Assembly (NCBI GenBank): GCA_013390945.1
Contig: JACAUC010000015.1
Coordinates: 1-46,413 of the forward strand
Origin: Candidatus Chloroheliaceae bacterium
Lineage (GTDB): Bacteria; Chloroflexota; Chloroflexia; Chloroheliales; Chloroheliaceae
Direction: 5' to 3'
Length of the DNA: 46,413 nt
Part shown: piece after piece, positions 18,468 through 26,809 of the stretch
How the letters are laid out: each line of letters begins with the position of its first letter
How positions within the stretch are numbered: position 1 is the first letter of the stretch
Position numbers and translations under genes: made by a program
Notes under the pieces: model-generated
Seen by the model: the letters and a program-made list of their open reading frames with translations, nothing else
What the model was told of the DNA's origin: nothing
The model's database searches: none

Positions 18468-20816
18468 CTATTTTACCTGGCCTTGTTTAATTTCATCCTG
18501 ATTTCGGTTGGGCAAACCTGGTGGAATTAGGACTTGTGACGACGAGGGAGAACCAACTAGAACAGGCGGAATGAAGACCTCGGTCTCTAGCTTAGTCTCC
18601 GGCAAAATACGTAGGAGCCATTGCGGAGCATACCAGTTCCAATTACCTAACAGGCGCATAGTGGCCGGAACCAACAACGCTCGCACTATCGTAGCATCTA
18701 GACCCACCGCTACCGCTACCCCCAAGCCAAGTGCCTTAACCAGCACAATATCTGCCGTTACGAAAGAGAGACAGACCACCACCACAATTAGGGCAGCACT
18801 GGTGATAATCTTACCACTTTTTTGCAGGCCAATCGCGACACTGGCACTATTGTTGCCCGAATGATCGTAATTCTCCTTGATCCGACTAAGCAGGAAGACC
18901 TCATAGTCCATCGAAAGCCCAAAAAGGGTACAAAACATCAATATTGGTAGCGAAGGCTCGATAAAACCGAGCGGCTTAAAGTTGAGCAGGTTGGCTAAAT
19001 TTCCCTCTTGGAAGACCCAGACCAACATCCCATAGCTTGCCAAGATACTCAAGGCGTTCATCAAAATAGCCTTGAGCGGTAAGACTATCGAACGCAATAG
19101 CACTAGCAGCACCAGATAGGTACTTACAACGATGATTAGGCCCGCATAAGGGAAGACACTATAGATCCCATCCACCACATCCATAATACCAGCCGTACCA
19201 CCCGTAACCTGTAGAGTCAGACCGTTACCCAGAGTGCTATTGCGTATTTTGGAAACTAAATCTTTGGTTTCTTGAGCGTTGGGCGAATATTTACTGACTA
19301 TCGAAATTAGGGTAGTGTTACCTCGTGCAAAGCCATTTAGAAACTCGCGCAGGTAGGCATCTTGCAGACGGCTAGGGTCACTGTAAAGAATTTGGTATTG
19401 TACTAGGCTTAGGCGCGGCTCAATCGTCACAATGCTATCCACTCGCGCCACACGTGGGTCTTGCTGAAGCTGCTGGGCAAATTCAGAGAGGTAGTAAATA
19501 TTATCAGGTGAGAGAATATTGTTTTTAGGGGTCTGTACCACCACCAAGATCGGTATAATCTCACTTCGGTTAAATTCGCGGTTCAAAATATCGTAAGCTT
19601 GCCGACTTTGAACGCTAATCGGCAAAATTGATTCGTCGGGGGAGCTAAATTTTATACCCAAGAAAGGTAGGCCCAACAATACCAGTAAAAGAAGTACCGG
19701 GATAAAGATGGTGAAAGGTCTTCGCATCACCAAACCCGCCAGCCGCGCCCAAAATCCTTCCTCTGGTGGCTTTGGCGGTTTGTTTCGCCGTAACAGACCT
19801 GCGAAGGTAAGCGCATTGATCTTATACCCGACTACCGAAAGAATAGCCGGAAGCAGCGTAATGGAACTCAGCACCGAAACAAAGACCACTAGGATTCCAA
19901 CGATACCAACCGACCGCAGGACGTTGAATTGGAAGATAAGTAGCCCGGAGAGACCAATCAGGACGGTTAGGCCACTGAACGTAACCGCTTTTCCAGCGGT
20001 AGCCAACGTAATTGCGACGGCCTCTTCCAAACTGCGGCCTCGCGCCAACTCCTCCCGAAAACGGCTGGCGGCAAAGAGGCTATAGTCCAAACCCAAACCC
20101 AAGCCCAACAACGTTGCAAGGTTGACCACAAAAATTGAAAGATCGGTAATATGTCCTAGCGCGAAAATTGAGGCCAGAATAACGGCTACCCCGGCTCCGC
20201 CAACCATTACAGGCAGGACACCCGCCACCACCGAACCAAACGCGAGGGCTAGGGCCACAATTGCCACCGGGAAGGCTACGATTTCGGCCCGTCCGAGATC
20301 GCTTTGGCTCACCATTTCTATATCATTATAAAAAGCCAGCCCACCACCGATAGTCATCTTAAGATCGGTAGGCGATTTGATATGCTTTAGGATGTCAGGT
20401 AGGGCTTTGGTAGCCGTTTCATTATCAGCCTCCACCGTTACCAGTTCATAAACGGTTTTGCCATCGGGCGAGATCTGGCGGGGGTCTACGGTATGGCTAC
20501 GTAGACTCGTTTTGAAGGGCGCATTTTTCAGATCCGCTAGAGAAGTTTCGATTTGCTGAATAAATTGCTCGTCGGTAGCCCTAAATTTATCACTCTGGTA
20601 GAAAACGACAATGGTACTGGAGTTGTAGCCGAGGTTCGCTTGCAACGTGGCTGCCGCTTTTGCCGACTCCATATCAGGATTGGCAAAGCCGCCTGTTTTG
20701 AGTGGTTCTAGCACACGTGGCACAAGTGGCAGGGAGATGCCTACCGCCAGAAGCCAAGCGAAGATCACCAGCCACTTATGCCGATAAACCCACCTCCCAA
20801 GACTATAAAAGAACAT
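18468..20816 (-). CDS. MMPL-family (RND superfamily) transporter
   Basis: The 782-residue membrane protein shows the duplicated RND layout: one membrane helix, a large external domain (about 40-175), five helices, and the same again with a second external domain at about 390-535. The charged membrane motifs LGLGLDYSLF (near 240) and GLSMDYEVFLLSRI (near 645) carry the Asp-Tyr pair used for proton coupling in MMPL proteins. Such transporters export lipids, siderophores or drugs using the proton gradient. The stop codon abuts the next start, so it is translationally coupled to the lipoprotein and forms a three-gene operon. Confidence 0.9.
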   Translation of the reverse strand: MFFYSLGRWVYRHKWLVIFAWLLAVGISLPLVPRVLEPLKTGGFANPDMESAKAAATLQANLGYNSSTIVVFYQSDKFRATDEQFIQQIETSLADLKNAPFKTSLRSHTVDPRQISPDGKTVYELVTVEADNETATKALPDILKHIKSPTDLKMTIGGGLAFYNDIEMVSQSDLGRAEIVAFPVAIVALALAFGSVVAGVLPVMVGGAGVAVILASIFALGHITDLSIFVVNLATLLGLGLGLDYSLFAASRFREELARGRSLEEAVAITLATAGKAVTFSGLTVLIGLSGLLIFQFNVLRSVGIVGILVVFVSVLSSITLLPAILSVVGYKINALTFAGLLRRNKPPKPPEEGFWARLAGLVMRRPFTIFIPVLLLLVLLGLPFLGIKFSSPDESILPISVQSRQAYDILNREFNRSEIIPILVVVQTPKNNILSPDNIYYLSEFAQQLQQDPRVARVDSIVTIEPRLSLVQYQILYSDPSRLQDAYLREFLNGFARGNTTLISIVSKYSPNAQETKDLVSKIRNSTLGNGLTLQVTGGTAGIMDVVDGIYSVFPYAGLIIVVSTYLVLLVLLRSIVLPLKAILMNALSILASYGMLVWVFQEGNLANLLNFKPLGFIEPSLPILMFCTLFGLSMDYEVFLLSRIKENYDHSGNNSASVAIGLQKSGKIITSAALIVVVVCLSFVTADIVLVKALGLGVAVAVGLDATIVRALLVPATMRLLGNWNWYAPQWLLRILPETKLETEVFIPPVLVGSPSSSQVLIPPGLPNRNQDEIKQGQVK

Positions 20817-21035
20817 TTTCTTTGTTCCAATCTATCTTAACCTAGTTAATAATCTAGTTACAGGGCCAGTAGCCAAAAAGCAGGTTCAAATCTTCCCAGC
20901 ACTTTGTCTAAGTCCTGTCTAAGATCAAGTATAGCAGTTACTTTTCAGGGAGTGATTAACTTTGCAATAAGGTTATGGGTTCTTTGTGAAATAATTTGCA
21001 AGACAATAAATTAAATTTTTTCAAGGGCTTCAAAT

Positions 21036-21093
21036 AAGCCCCTGTAGGAGGGCGGTCAGCCGACTTTCTAAGTCAACGGGTTGCCCGATTTGA
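21036..21093 (+). repeat. CTGTAGGAGGGCGG…TTGCCCGATTTG palindromic repeat, copy 2
   Basis: AAGCCCCTGTAGGAGGGCGG is followed by TCAGCCGACTTTCTAAGTCA and ends in a GGGTTGCCCGATTTG tail. It matches copy 1 at 16481 at nearly all positions. It shares the AAGCCCCTGTAGGAGGG head with 33642, where the inner arm is present in the opposite orientation. It lies in the 613-bp gap between the divergent MMPL and ABC genes. Confidence 0.8.
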
Positions 21094-21161
21094 TAAATAT
21101 GGTCAGGGTTTGTTCGCAGGGACGTGATATGCCTAGTGGGTAATTTTTACCAAATCCTAAT

Positions 21162-21190
21162 TTGACAAAGTGTATAAGCTAAATTATCAT
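21162..21190 (+). promoter_or_regulatory. Promoter in front of the fused ABC exporter
   Basis: TTGACA (21162-21167), a 17-base spacer and TATCAT (21185-21190) form a near-consensus promoter reading toward the ABC gene. The surrounding 21146-21190 is a diverged copy of the arm of the inverted repeat at 25333-25437. It implies a leader of about 230 bases containing the hairpin at 21298. Confidence 0.6.
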
Positions 21191-21297
21191 TGGTCATGGT
21201 TTAAGATAGGTTCGTTTAAAAGAGACCCTTGCTTTTATAAAATAGCTCTGATTACAGGCGAATAGTCTGATTTTTATAAAACTGACTGGACTACCGG

Positions 21298-21344
21298 AGG
21301 TTTGTGCGCTACGAAAGTAAAATCGTAGTGTACAAACCTTTTTT
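21298..21344 (+). terminator. Terminator-like hairpin in the ABC exporter leader (possible attenuator)
   Basis: A 17-bp inverted repeat (21298-21314 with 21323-21339, two mismatches, 8-base loop) is followed directly by six T residues (21339-21344). It sits between a good promoter and the coding start at 21430, on the sense strand, so it would stop transcription before the gene unless overcome. Confidence 0.65.
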
Positions 21345-21348
21345 GTAG
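21304..21348 (+). CDS. Possible 14-residue leader peptide overlapping the attenuator
   Basis: A GGAGG ribosome site (21296-21300) is followed 3 bases later by GTG and an open frame reading MRYESKIVVYKPFL, stopping at TAG right after the T run. The frame spans the whole hairpin, so a ribosome moving or stalling on it would change the fold. The spacing is short and 14 codons can arise by chance, so this is a hypothesis. Confidence 0.3.
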   Translation: MRYESKIVVYKPFL

Positions 21349-21429
21349 TACGGTTGCTTTACTTTGTGGTATGATATAACCCAAGGATTATATCATTTAA
21401 CTTTAATTTATATTATTATTGAGAAAGAA

Positions 21430-24400
21430 ATGCGAGACTTAAAACCTTTACTGCTATACTTGGCTCCCTATTGGCCTAAATATGTGTTAGGTATCTTTTT
21501 TTTGTTAGTGGGTGCCCTAATCAACCTTACCCAACCCTACCTGTTGAGGTTAGGTATTGATAACCTCCAAGCCAATCAGCAGAACAACACCCAACTATTC
21601 TGGTACTGTCTGATAATTATACTACTTGGGCTAGTGCAACTTGCCACAGGCTTTTTGCAGCGCCGCTCCATTCAACGCACCAGTCATCGAGTCGAAGCCA
21701 ATATACGTAGCGATTTATTCGCCAAATTTCAGAAATTGGATCGTAGCTTTTTCGATGAGACCAGCATCGGGGATCTGATTGTCCTAAGCACTTCCGATAT
21801 TAGCATTCAGCGCAATTTCCTGACCCAATCTACCATCAGTGGCTTTAACACCCTCTTCTTGGGAGGGATTGCCTTTGCCTTAATGTTTAGCCAAAACTGG
21901 CGGTTGGCCCTAATCGGTCTGATCTTCGTACCCTTCCTGACCCTCGCTTTTGCTTGGATTGGCAAGCGGATGGAGCCCCACTATCGCGCCTCCCAAGAAC
22001 AATTGGGGGTAGTCAGCAATCGCGCCCAAGAGATCTTGGCCGGTATTCGGGTGGTCAAAGCTTATACCCGCGAAGAGATCGAAACGGAACGCTATGCCGC
22101 CGAAAATCAGCAATATTTGACGCAGATGCTAAGCTTCGCTCGGCTCAACAATTTGATGATGCCCCTAGTGGCTCTCTACATGGGTCTGACGACAGCCCTA
22201 CTGCTTTGGGTAGGTGGTAACGAAATAGCGGCAGGGCGGCTTACTATTGGACAATTTGTGCAGTTCAACGCCTACTTGTTAACGCTGGCCTTTCCCCTTT
22301 CTAACTTGGGTACGGTCTACGGAATGGCTCAGCAAGCTGCCACCAGTATGTCACGCTTACAAGAAATTTTTAACCGTCGTCCCAAAATTACAGACCCGCA
22401 TGAAGAGGGTCAACCCTTTCGCACGGAGCCAAATCCGGTCAACTCGGCGGCGGGCCATTTGCGCGGTGGAGTCGAGTTCAAAAACGTGGGGTTGCGCTTC
22501 GCGGATCGCTGGGTGTTGCGCGACGTAAGTTTTCGAGCTGAAGCGGGTAAAACCGTTGCGGTGGTAGGACCAACCGGAGCAGGGAAGAGTTCTTTGGCTA
22601 CTCTAGTGGGCAGGATCTATGACCCTGACGAAGGATCGGTTTTATTAGATGGGCTAGATGTGCGAATGTTGCCCTTGGAAGTGCTACGGCAAGAAATAGC
22701 CTATGTACCACAGGAGACGCTCCTCTTTTCTCTTCCTTTACGCGAAAATATTGCCTTCGGCAATGGTGAAGCGGAAGAGGAAGAGGTCTTGTATGCTACC
22801 GATATGTCCCGGTTGATGCAAGATTTACCCCAGATACCGGGCGGCCTCGATGCACTAGTAGGTGAGCGCGGGGTCACGCTGAGCGGAGGGCAAAAGCAAC
22901 GCACCGCCATTGCCAGAGCATTGTTGCCCGAAGCCTCCATTCTTATCCTCGACGATGCCCTAAGCAGCGTAGATGCCCGTACCCAAAACCACATTGCCGC
23001 TAACCTCAAAACCCTCAACCAGCAAGGACGTACTATCCTGATAGTCACCCAACGCCTTACGCTAGTGAAAAATGCGGACTGGATCGTGGTGCTGGACGGG
23101 GGTCAAGTGGTAGAACAGGGTACTCACACGCAACTGCTCCAAAAACACGGCTTGTATGCCCGAATGTACCATCGGGAAGAGGCTATCACCGATAAACACA
23201 ATATTATTGACGATGATCTTCTGGCGGAGGTACTTGTGTCTGATGCTGGTGGTGGCAAGGAGCCACCACCAGATGCGATTCATAGCAAACCTAAACGAGT
23301 TGCTCATGACAAAAAGGTGAAGGAAGAAGACGATGAAATTGTGGGGTTGGATTACCAAGGTGGACGGTTAACGCGGTTGTTGAGATATGTTTGGCGTTAC
23401 TGGCAATTAGTGCTGCTGGCACTACCCATGATCGTAGGAGCTTCGTTGCAAGACCTAGTAGGGCCACTCCTGAGCAAAACCGCCATTGACCAATTTATTA
23501 CATCGGGCCGCTTGGATGGATTGTGGTTAATCTTGGTTCTCTTTCTGATCGTGGCTTTCGCCAGTTTTATTTTCCGCTACCTGCGCTCCTACCTGATGCA
23601 AAAAGTGGGACAATCGGTAGTACGCGATTTGCGGGTACAACTCTTTGGTCACTTGCTCCACAATTCGCTCTCCTTCTTTGACCGCTACCCATCGGGCAGC
23701 CTGATAGGGCGGTTGACCAGCGATATGGATGCCATCAACGATTTGCTGAGTATGGGGGCGATTTCCGTCGCCAGCGATATAGTAACCCTAGCGGCAATCA
23801 TAATAATGATGCTTCTGCTAGATTGGCGCTTGGCACTGGTCAGCTTGGCGGTCTTGCCCATCTTGTTTTTAGCCTCGCTCTACTTCCGCAAGGTTTTGCG
23901 AAAGGCTTGGCGTAGTTCCCGGCGCAAGTACTCAATCTTGGTGGGCTACCTCGCCGAGAATTATACGGGCATGTTAACGGTACAGCTTTTCAATCGGCAG
24001 GCTACCCATTACGCCCGCTTCCAAGAACTTAACGAAGATTATTACAAGAGCAACCGCTTTATCGTTACCGCACACGGCCTCTTTTTGCCGTTCGTGACAT
24101 TCCTCTCTTCCTTTGCCAATGCTTTGCTGCTGTTGGTGGGTAGCCTGCTCTTTGTTAATGACCAAACCATCACCCTTGGTCTCTTGGTGGCCTTCCTACA
24201 ATATACCGAACGAGCCTTCCAGCCCCTTCGCGACATTGCCGAACGCTACACCCTCTTCCAAGCCGCCAGCACCAGCAGCGAGCGTATCTTTGGTTTGCTG
24301 GATAAAAGTTCGGAAGTTCAAGACCCGCCGCAACCTCGTCTGCTAGTATCAAGCGGGCAGACGCATTGGGACGAGGTGCGTTTCGAGCAGGTACGGTTTG

Positions 24401-25113
24401 GCTATGATCCGGCTTTCCCGGTACTCAAGGATGTCTCCTTCACCATCCAAGCTGGAGAGAAGATTGCCATTGTGGGAGCCACCGGAGCAGGTAAGACCAG
24501 TATTATCAGCCTGCTAGGTCGTCACTACGATCTACAGCAGGGTCGGATCACCATTGGGGGTACGGATATTCGGGAGGTAAGCCAGAAAGATTTACGCCAA
24601 CATCTAGCCTTGGTGTTACAAGACCCCATCTTGTTCAAGGGAACGATTGCCGAAAATATCGGCTTAGGTCGGTCTGATGTGTCGGAGGAAGAGATGCAGC
24701 AAGCGGCTCGCTGCGTGGGAGCCGATACCTTTATCGCCCAACTACCGGGGGGTTACAATTATGAGTTGCAAGAGCGAGGCTCCAACATTTCGGCAGGGCA
24801 ACGCCAACTACTCAGTTTCGCTAGGGCAATCGCCTACAACCCTGATGCCATTCTAATCTTAGACGAAGCCACCTCCAGCGTAGACACCGAGAGCGAGGCT
24901 ATTATCCAAGAGGCACTCAAAAAGTTGCTGGAAAACCGAACAGCCTTGATTATCGCCCATCGCCTTAGCACCATTCGAGATGTAGATCGGGTGATGGTGA
25001 TAGACCAAGGGCGGATTGTAGAATTTGGGACACAGGCGGAACTAATCGCCCGGCGCGGCTTCTACTACCAACTTTATACCCACCAACTCTCCTTAACAGG
25101 CCAAATCTTATAA
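21430..25113 (+). CDS. Fused two-module ABC exporter with one degenerate ATP site
   Basis: This is a single chain of about 1,227 residues laid out TMD1-NBD1-linker-TMD2-NBD2, each half being a type IV (MsbA/Sav1866-like) exporter. NBD1 has Walker A GPTGAGKS (380-387) and a canonical LSGGQ (484-488), but Asp509 replaces the catalytic Glu after Walker B and Gln541 replaces the H-loop His. NBD2 has Walker A GATGAGKT (1016-1023), a degenerate signature ISAGQ (1120-1124), and intact Glu1146 and His1177. That pairing gives one consensus and one degenerate site, as in heterodimeric BmrCD/TM287-288 exporters, which are usually two genes. The charged linker is about 590-640. The substrate is unknown; drug or lipid export is likely. 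I prefer ATG 21430 over an upstream TTG at 21364, whose added residues overlap a hairpin. Confidence 0.9.
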   Translation: MRDLKPLLLYLAPYWPKYVLGIFFLLVGALINLTQPYLLRLGIDNLQANQQNNTQLFWYCLIIILLGLVQLATGFLQRRSIQRTSHRVEANIRSDLFAKFQKLDRSFFDETSIGDLIVLSTSDISIQRNFLTQSTISGFNTLFLGGIAFALMFSQNWRLALIGLIFVPFLTLAFAWIGKRMEPHYRASQEQLGVVSNRAQEILAGIRVVKAYTREEIETERYAAENQQYLTQMLSFARLNNLMMPLVALYMGLTTALLLWVGGNEIAAGRLTIGQFVQFNAYLLTLAFPLSNLGTVYGMAQQAATSMSRLQEIFNRRPKITDPHEEGQPFRTEPNPVNSAAGHLRGGVEFKNVGLRFADRWVLRDVSFRAEAGKTVAVVGPTGAGKSSLATLVGRIYDPDEGSVLLDGLDVRMLPLEVLRQEIAYVPQETLLFSLPLRENIAFGNGEAEEEEVLYATDMSRLMQDLPQIPGGLDALVGERGVTLSGGQKQRTAIARALLPEASILILDDALSSVDARTQNHIAANLKTLNQQGRTILIVTQRLTLVKNADWIVVLDGGQVVEQGTHTQLLQKHGLYARMYHREEAITDKHNIIDDDLLAEVLVSDAGGGKEPPPDAIHSKPKRVAHDKKVKEEDDEIVGLDYQGGRLTRLLRYVWRYWQLVLLALPMIVGASLQDLVGPLLSKTAIDQFITSGRLDGLWLILVLFLIVAFASFIFRYLRSYLMQKVGQSVVRDLRVQLFGHLLHNSLSFFDRYPSGSLIGRLTSDMDAINDLLSMGAISVASDIVTLAAIIIMMLLLDWRLALVSLAVLPILFLASLYFRKVLRKAWRSSRRKYSILVGYLAENYTGMLTVQLFNRQATHYARFQELNEDYYKSNRFIVTAHGLFLPFVTFLSSFANALLLLVGSLLFVNDQTITLGLLVAFLQYTERAFQPLRDIAERYTLFQAASTSSERIFGLLDKSSEVQDPPQPRLLVSSGQTHWDEVRFEQVRFGYDPAFPVLKDVSFTIQAGEKIAIVGATGAGKTSIISLLGRHYDLQQGRITIGGTDIREVSQKDLRQHLALVLQDPILFKGTIAENIGLGRSDVSEEEMQQAARCVGADTFIAQLPGGYNYELQERGSNISAGQRQLLSFARAIAYNPDAILILDEATSSVDTESEAIIQEALKKLLENRTALIIAHRLSTIRDVDRVMVIDQGRIVEFGTQAELIARRGFYYQLYTHQLSLTGQIL

Positions 25114-25156
25114 ATATAATTCGAGCAAGTCACTCTAACCAGATGAGTTAAAAATA

Positions 25157-25184
25157 GCCCGGTTGGTCAAGGAAACAACCGGGC
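25157..25184 (+). terminator. Terminator-like hairpin after the ABC exporter
   Basis: A perfect 9-bp stem, GCCCGGTTG/CAACCGGGC with a 10-base loop, lies 43 bases after the stop codon. The T run that follows is weak (CCTTAAA), so termination strength is uncertain. Confidence 0.6.
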
Positions 25185-25332
25185 CTTAAATCATAAACTG
25201 TAGACTAAAGGATGCTATGAGAAAGAGATGTACCCGCTAAAGGTATGGTCGCGAGTCTGCTTAGAGTTACTAGAATAAGACTAATGACCTATCACCAAAC
25301 CTGATGGCTTACACTAGGTGGGTGACGAATAT

Positions 25333-25437
25333 AATATAACTTAGTTTATATACTTTATCAAGTTAAAATTTGGTAAATTTTTAGCGTGGGCCGTAGGCTG
25401 AACCAGACTTGACAAAGTATATAAACTAAGTTATATT
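25333..25437. repeat. 31-bp inverted repeat carrying opposed promoters
   Basis: Arms 25333-25363 and 25407-25437 are inverted copies with one mismatch, separated by 43 bases. Each arm contains a sigma-70-like promoter. The right arm has TTGACA (25409-25414), 17 bases and TATATT (25432-25437), reading toward cysK. The left arm has TTGATA, 17 bases and TATATT, reading the other way. A diverged single arm with the same promoter layout lies at 21146-21190. This is either a mobile promoter-bearing repeat or a duplicated promoter. Confidence 0.75.
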
Positions 25438-25469
25438 TAGCCCCATAAAACTTTGGATTGCTCGAACTG

Positions 25470-25533
25470 ACCGGATAATCGGCGGTTCACTTGAGCGCGG
25501 GTATCTACTTCTTATCTCAGGTGAACTTCCGGT
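25470..25533 (+). promoter_or_regulatory. Structured leader hairpin upstream of cysK
   Basis: GTTCACTTGAG (25485-25495) pairs with CTCAGGTGAAC (25516-25526) through one G-U pair. An outer ACCGG (25470-25474) can pair with CCGGT (25529-25533), and the hairpin runs into TTTTTGGTTTTT. It lies about 35 bases past the predicted transcription start, so it could be an attenuator. I do not recognise a known riboswitch class. Confidence 0.4.
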
Positions 25534-25603
25534 TTTTGGTTTTTAAATGCTCGTAATATATTCTAAAGTTGCGGATAAAACTATATTCAGGAGAATAGCG
25601 TTT

Positions 25604-25693
25604 ATGGAATCTCCCATTATTATTCAGGCCGAACATTTAGAAAGTTTGCCAGCCGTAAAGAGCCTAAAGAAAAAAGGACTGGTCTACAATTAG
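25604..25693 (+). CDS. Small ORF (29 residues) in the cysK leader
   Basis: An ATG with CAGGAGAAT about 8 bases upstream opens a 29-residue frame beginning MESPIIIQAEHLE and ending KKKGLVYN. It stops 21 bases before the cysK start. No Cys codons are present, so a simple Cys-sensing leader peptide is not supported. It could be a regulatory upstream ORF, a small protein, or noise. Confidence 0.35.
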   Translation: MESPIIIQAEHLESLPAVKSLKKKGLVYN

Positions 25694-25714
25694 TTTACAA
25701 AAGGAGGCAATATA

Positions 25715-26722
25715 ATGACCATTTCGGTTGACCGTGCAGAAGAGAACAAGAGTCTGGTAGAACGTCGCAGACAACGACCCAAAATCGCTAATAGTGCCGT
25801 TGAGTTGTTGGGCAATACGCCGTTGGTACGCTTGAACAAAGTGACCGCAGGGGCGGTAGCCCAAGTTTATGCCAAGTTGGAAGCCTTTAACCCTGGCTTC
25901 AGCGTAAAATGCCGGATCGGAGTGGCATTGATCGAGGATGGGGAACGCCGAGGATTGCTCAACCAAGAGACCGTGATAATCGAGCCGACCAGTGGCAATA
26001 CTGGTATTGCCCTAGCGTGGGTGGCAGCAGTCAAAGGCTATAAACTGGTACTGGTTATGCCGGATACGATGAGCATAGAGCGGCGCATCCTGCTCAAGGC
26101 TTACGGGGCCGAGCTAGTCTTGACCCCCGGCTCACAAGGAATGCCAGGGGCGATAAAGAAGGCCGAGGAGTTGTTGGCAACTACTCCCAACGCTTGGACT
26201 CCGCAACAATTCAAAAATCCGGCCAATCCTGAAATTCATCGCAATACCACTGCCCTTGAAATTTGGGATGACACCGATGGCACGGTAGACATTGTAATTG
26301 GGGGAGTTGGTACGGGTGGTACTATTACCGGGTTAGCCCAAGTCTTGAAAGAAGCCAAACCCGGCTTGAAGGCCATTGCAGTCGAACCTAGTGCCAGCCC
26401 GGTCTTGAGTGGCGGAAAACCTTCCCCACACAAAATACAGGGGATTGGAGCCGGATTTGTCCCCGATGTGCTGGAATTAGCCCTAATAGATGAAATAGTG
26501 CAAGTTAGTAACGAGGATGCTGTCGCAACGGCTCGCGCGATTATTCGTGAGGAAGGAATACTAATTGGCATCAGTGGTGGAGCAGCAGCTTGGGCGGCAC
26601 TTCAAGTGGCGAAACGCCCTGAAAATGCGGGTAAAAATATTGTGGTAATCTTCCCCGACACGGGCGAACGCTACTTGAGTACCCTCCTCTTTGCCGATAT
26701 TCGCGAAAGCTTACAGGTTTAG
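25715..26722 (+). CDS. cysK: Cysteine synthase A (O-acetylserine sulfhydrylase)
   Basis: This 335-residue PLP enzyme makes L-cysteine from O-acetylserine and sulfide in the cytoplasm. The PLP lysine lies in [11 protein letters not shown] (about residues 59-69), and SVKCR rather than SVKDR is the same form as in E. coli CysK. The TSGNTGIAL loop (about 92-100), [10 protein letters not shown] phosphate cradle and [10 protein letters not shown] are intact. The overall pattern is enterobacterial-type CysK. A strong AAGGAGG ribosome site precedes the ATG. It appears to be expressed from the promoter at 25409 through a structured leader. A serine acetyltransferase is not visible nearby. Confidence 0.95.
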   Translation: MTISVDRAEENKSLVERRRQRPKIANSAVELLGNTPLVRLNKVTAGAVAQVYAKLEAFNPGFSVKCRIGVALIEDGERRGLLNQETVIIEPTSGNTGIALAWVAAVKGYKLVLVMPDTMSIERRILLKAYGAELVLTPGSQGMPGAIKKAEELLATTPNAWTPQQFKNPANPEIHRNTTALEIWDDTDGTVDIVIGGVGTGGTITGLAQVLKEAKPGLKAIAVEPSASPVLSGGKPSPHKIQGIGAGFVPDVLELALIDEIVQVSNEDAVATARAIIREEGILIGISGGAAAWAALQVAKRPENAGKNIVVIFPDTGERYLSTLLFADIRESLQV

Positions 26723-26758
26723 TTGAAGAAGGCAGGATAGATCGCCAATCGCCGGTAA

Positions 26759-26807
26759 AATAAAGTGACACCTGACAATCCGAAGGTTGAACAGGTGTCA
26801 CTTTATT
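26759..26807. terminator. Bidirectional terminator between cysK and the secreted helical protein
   Basis: A perfect 16-bp stem (AATAAAGTGACACCTG at 26759-26774 with its complement at 26792-26807) and a 17-base loop separate two convergent genes. A/T-rich ends give a T tract on both strands. Confidence 0.85.
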
Positions 26808-26809
26808 AT

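Noticed and set aside
21364-21429. N-terminal extension of the ABC exporter from a TTG codon
   Set aside because: The extra residues come from an AT-rich hairpin (TGATATAA/TTATATCA) and do not resemble exporter N-termini.
25860-25930. CysK active-site motif SVKCR in place of SVKDR as a possible missing residue
   Set aside because: The same Cys is normal in the enterobacterial-type CysK subgroup, so it is not an anomaly.
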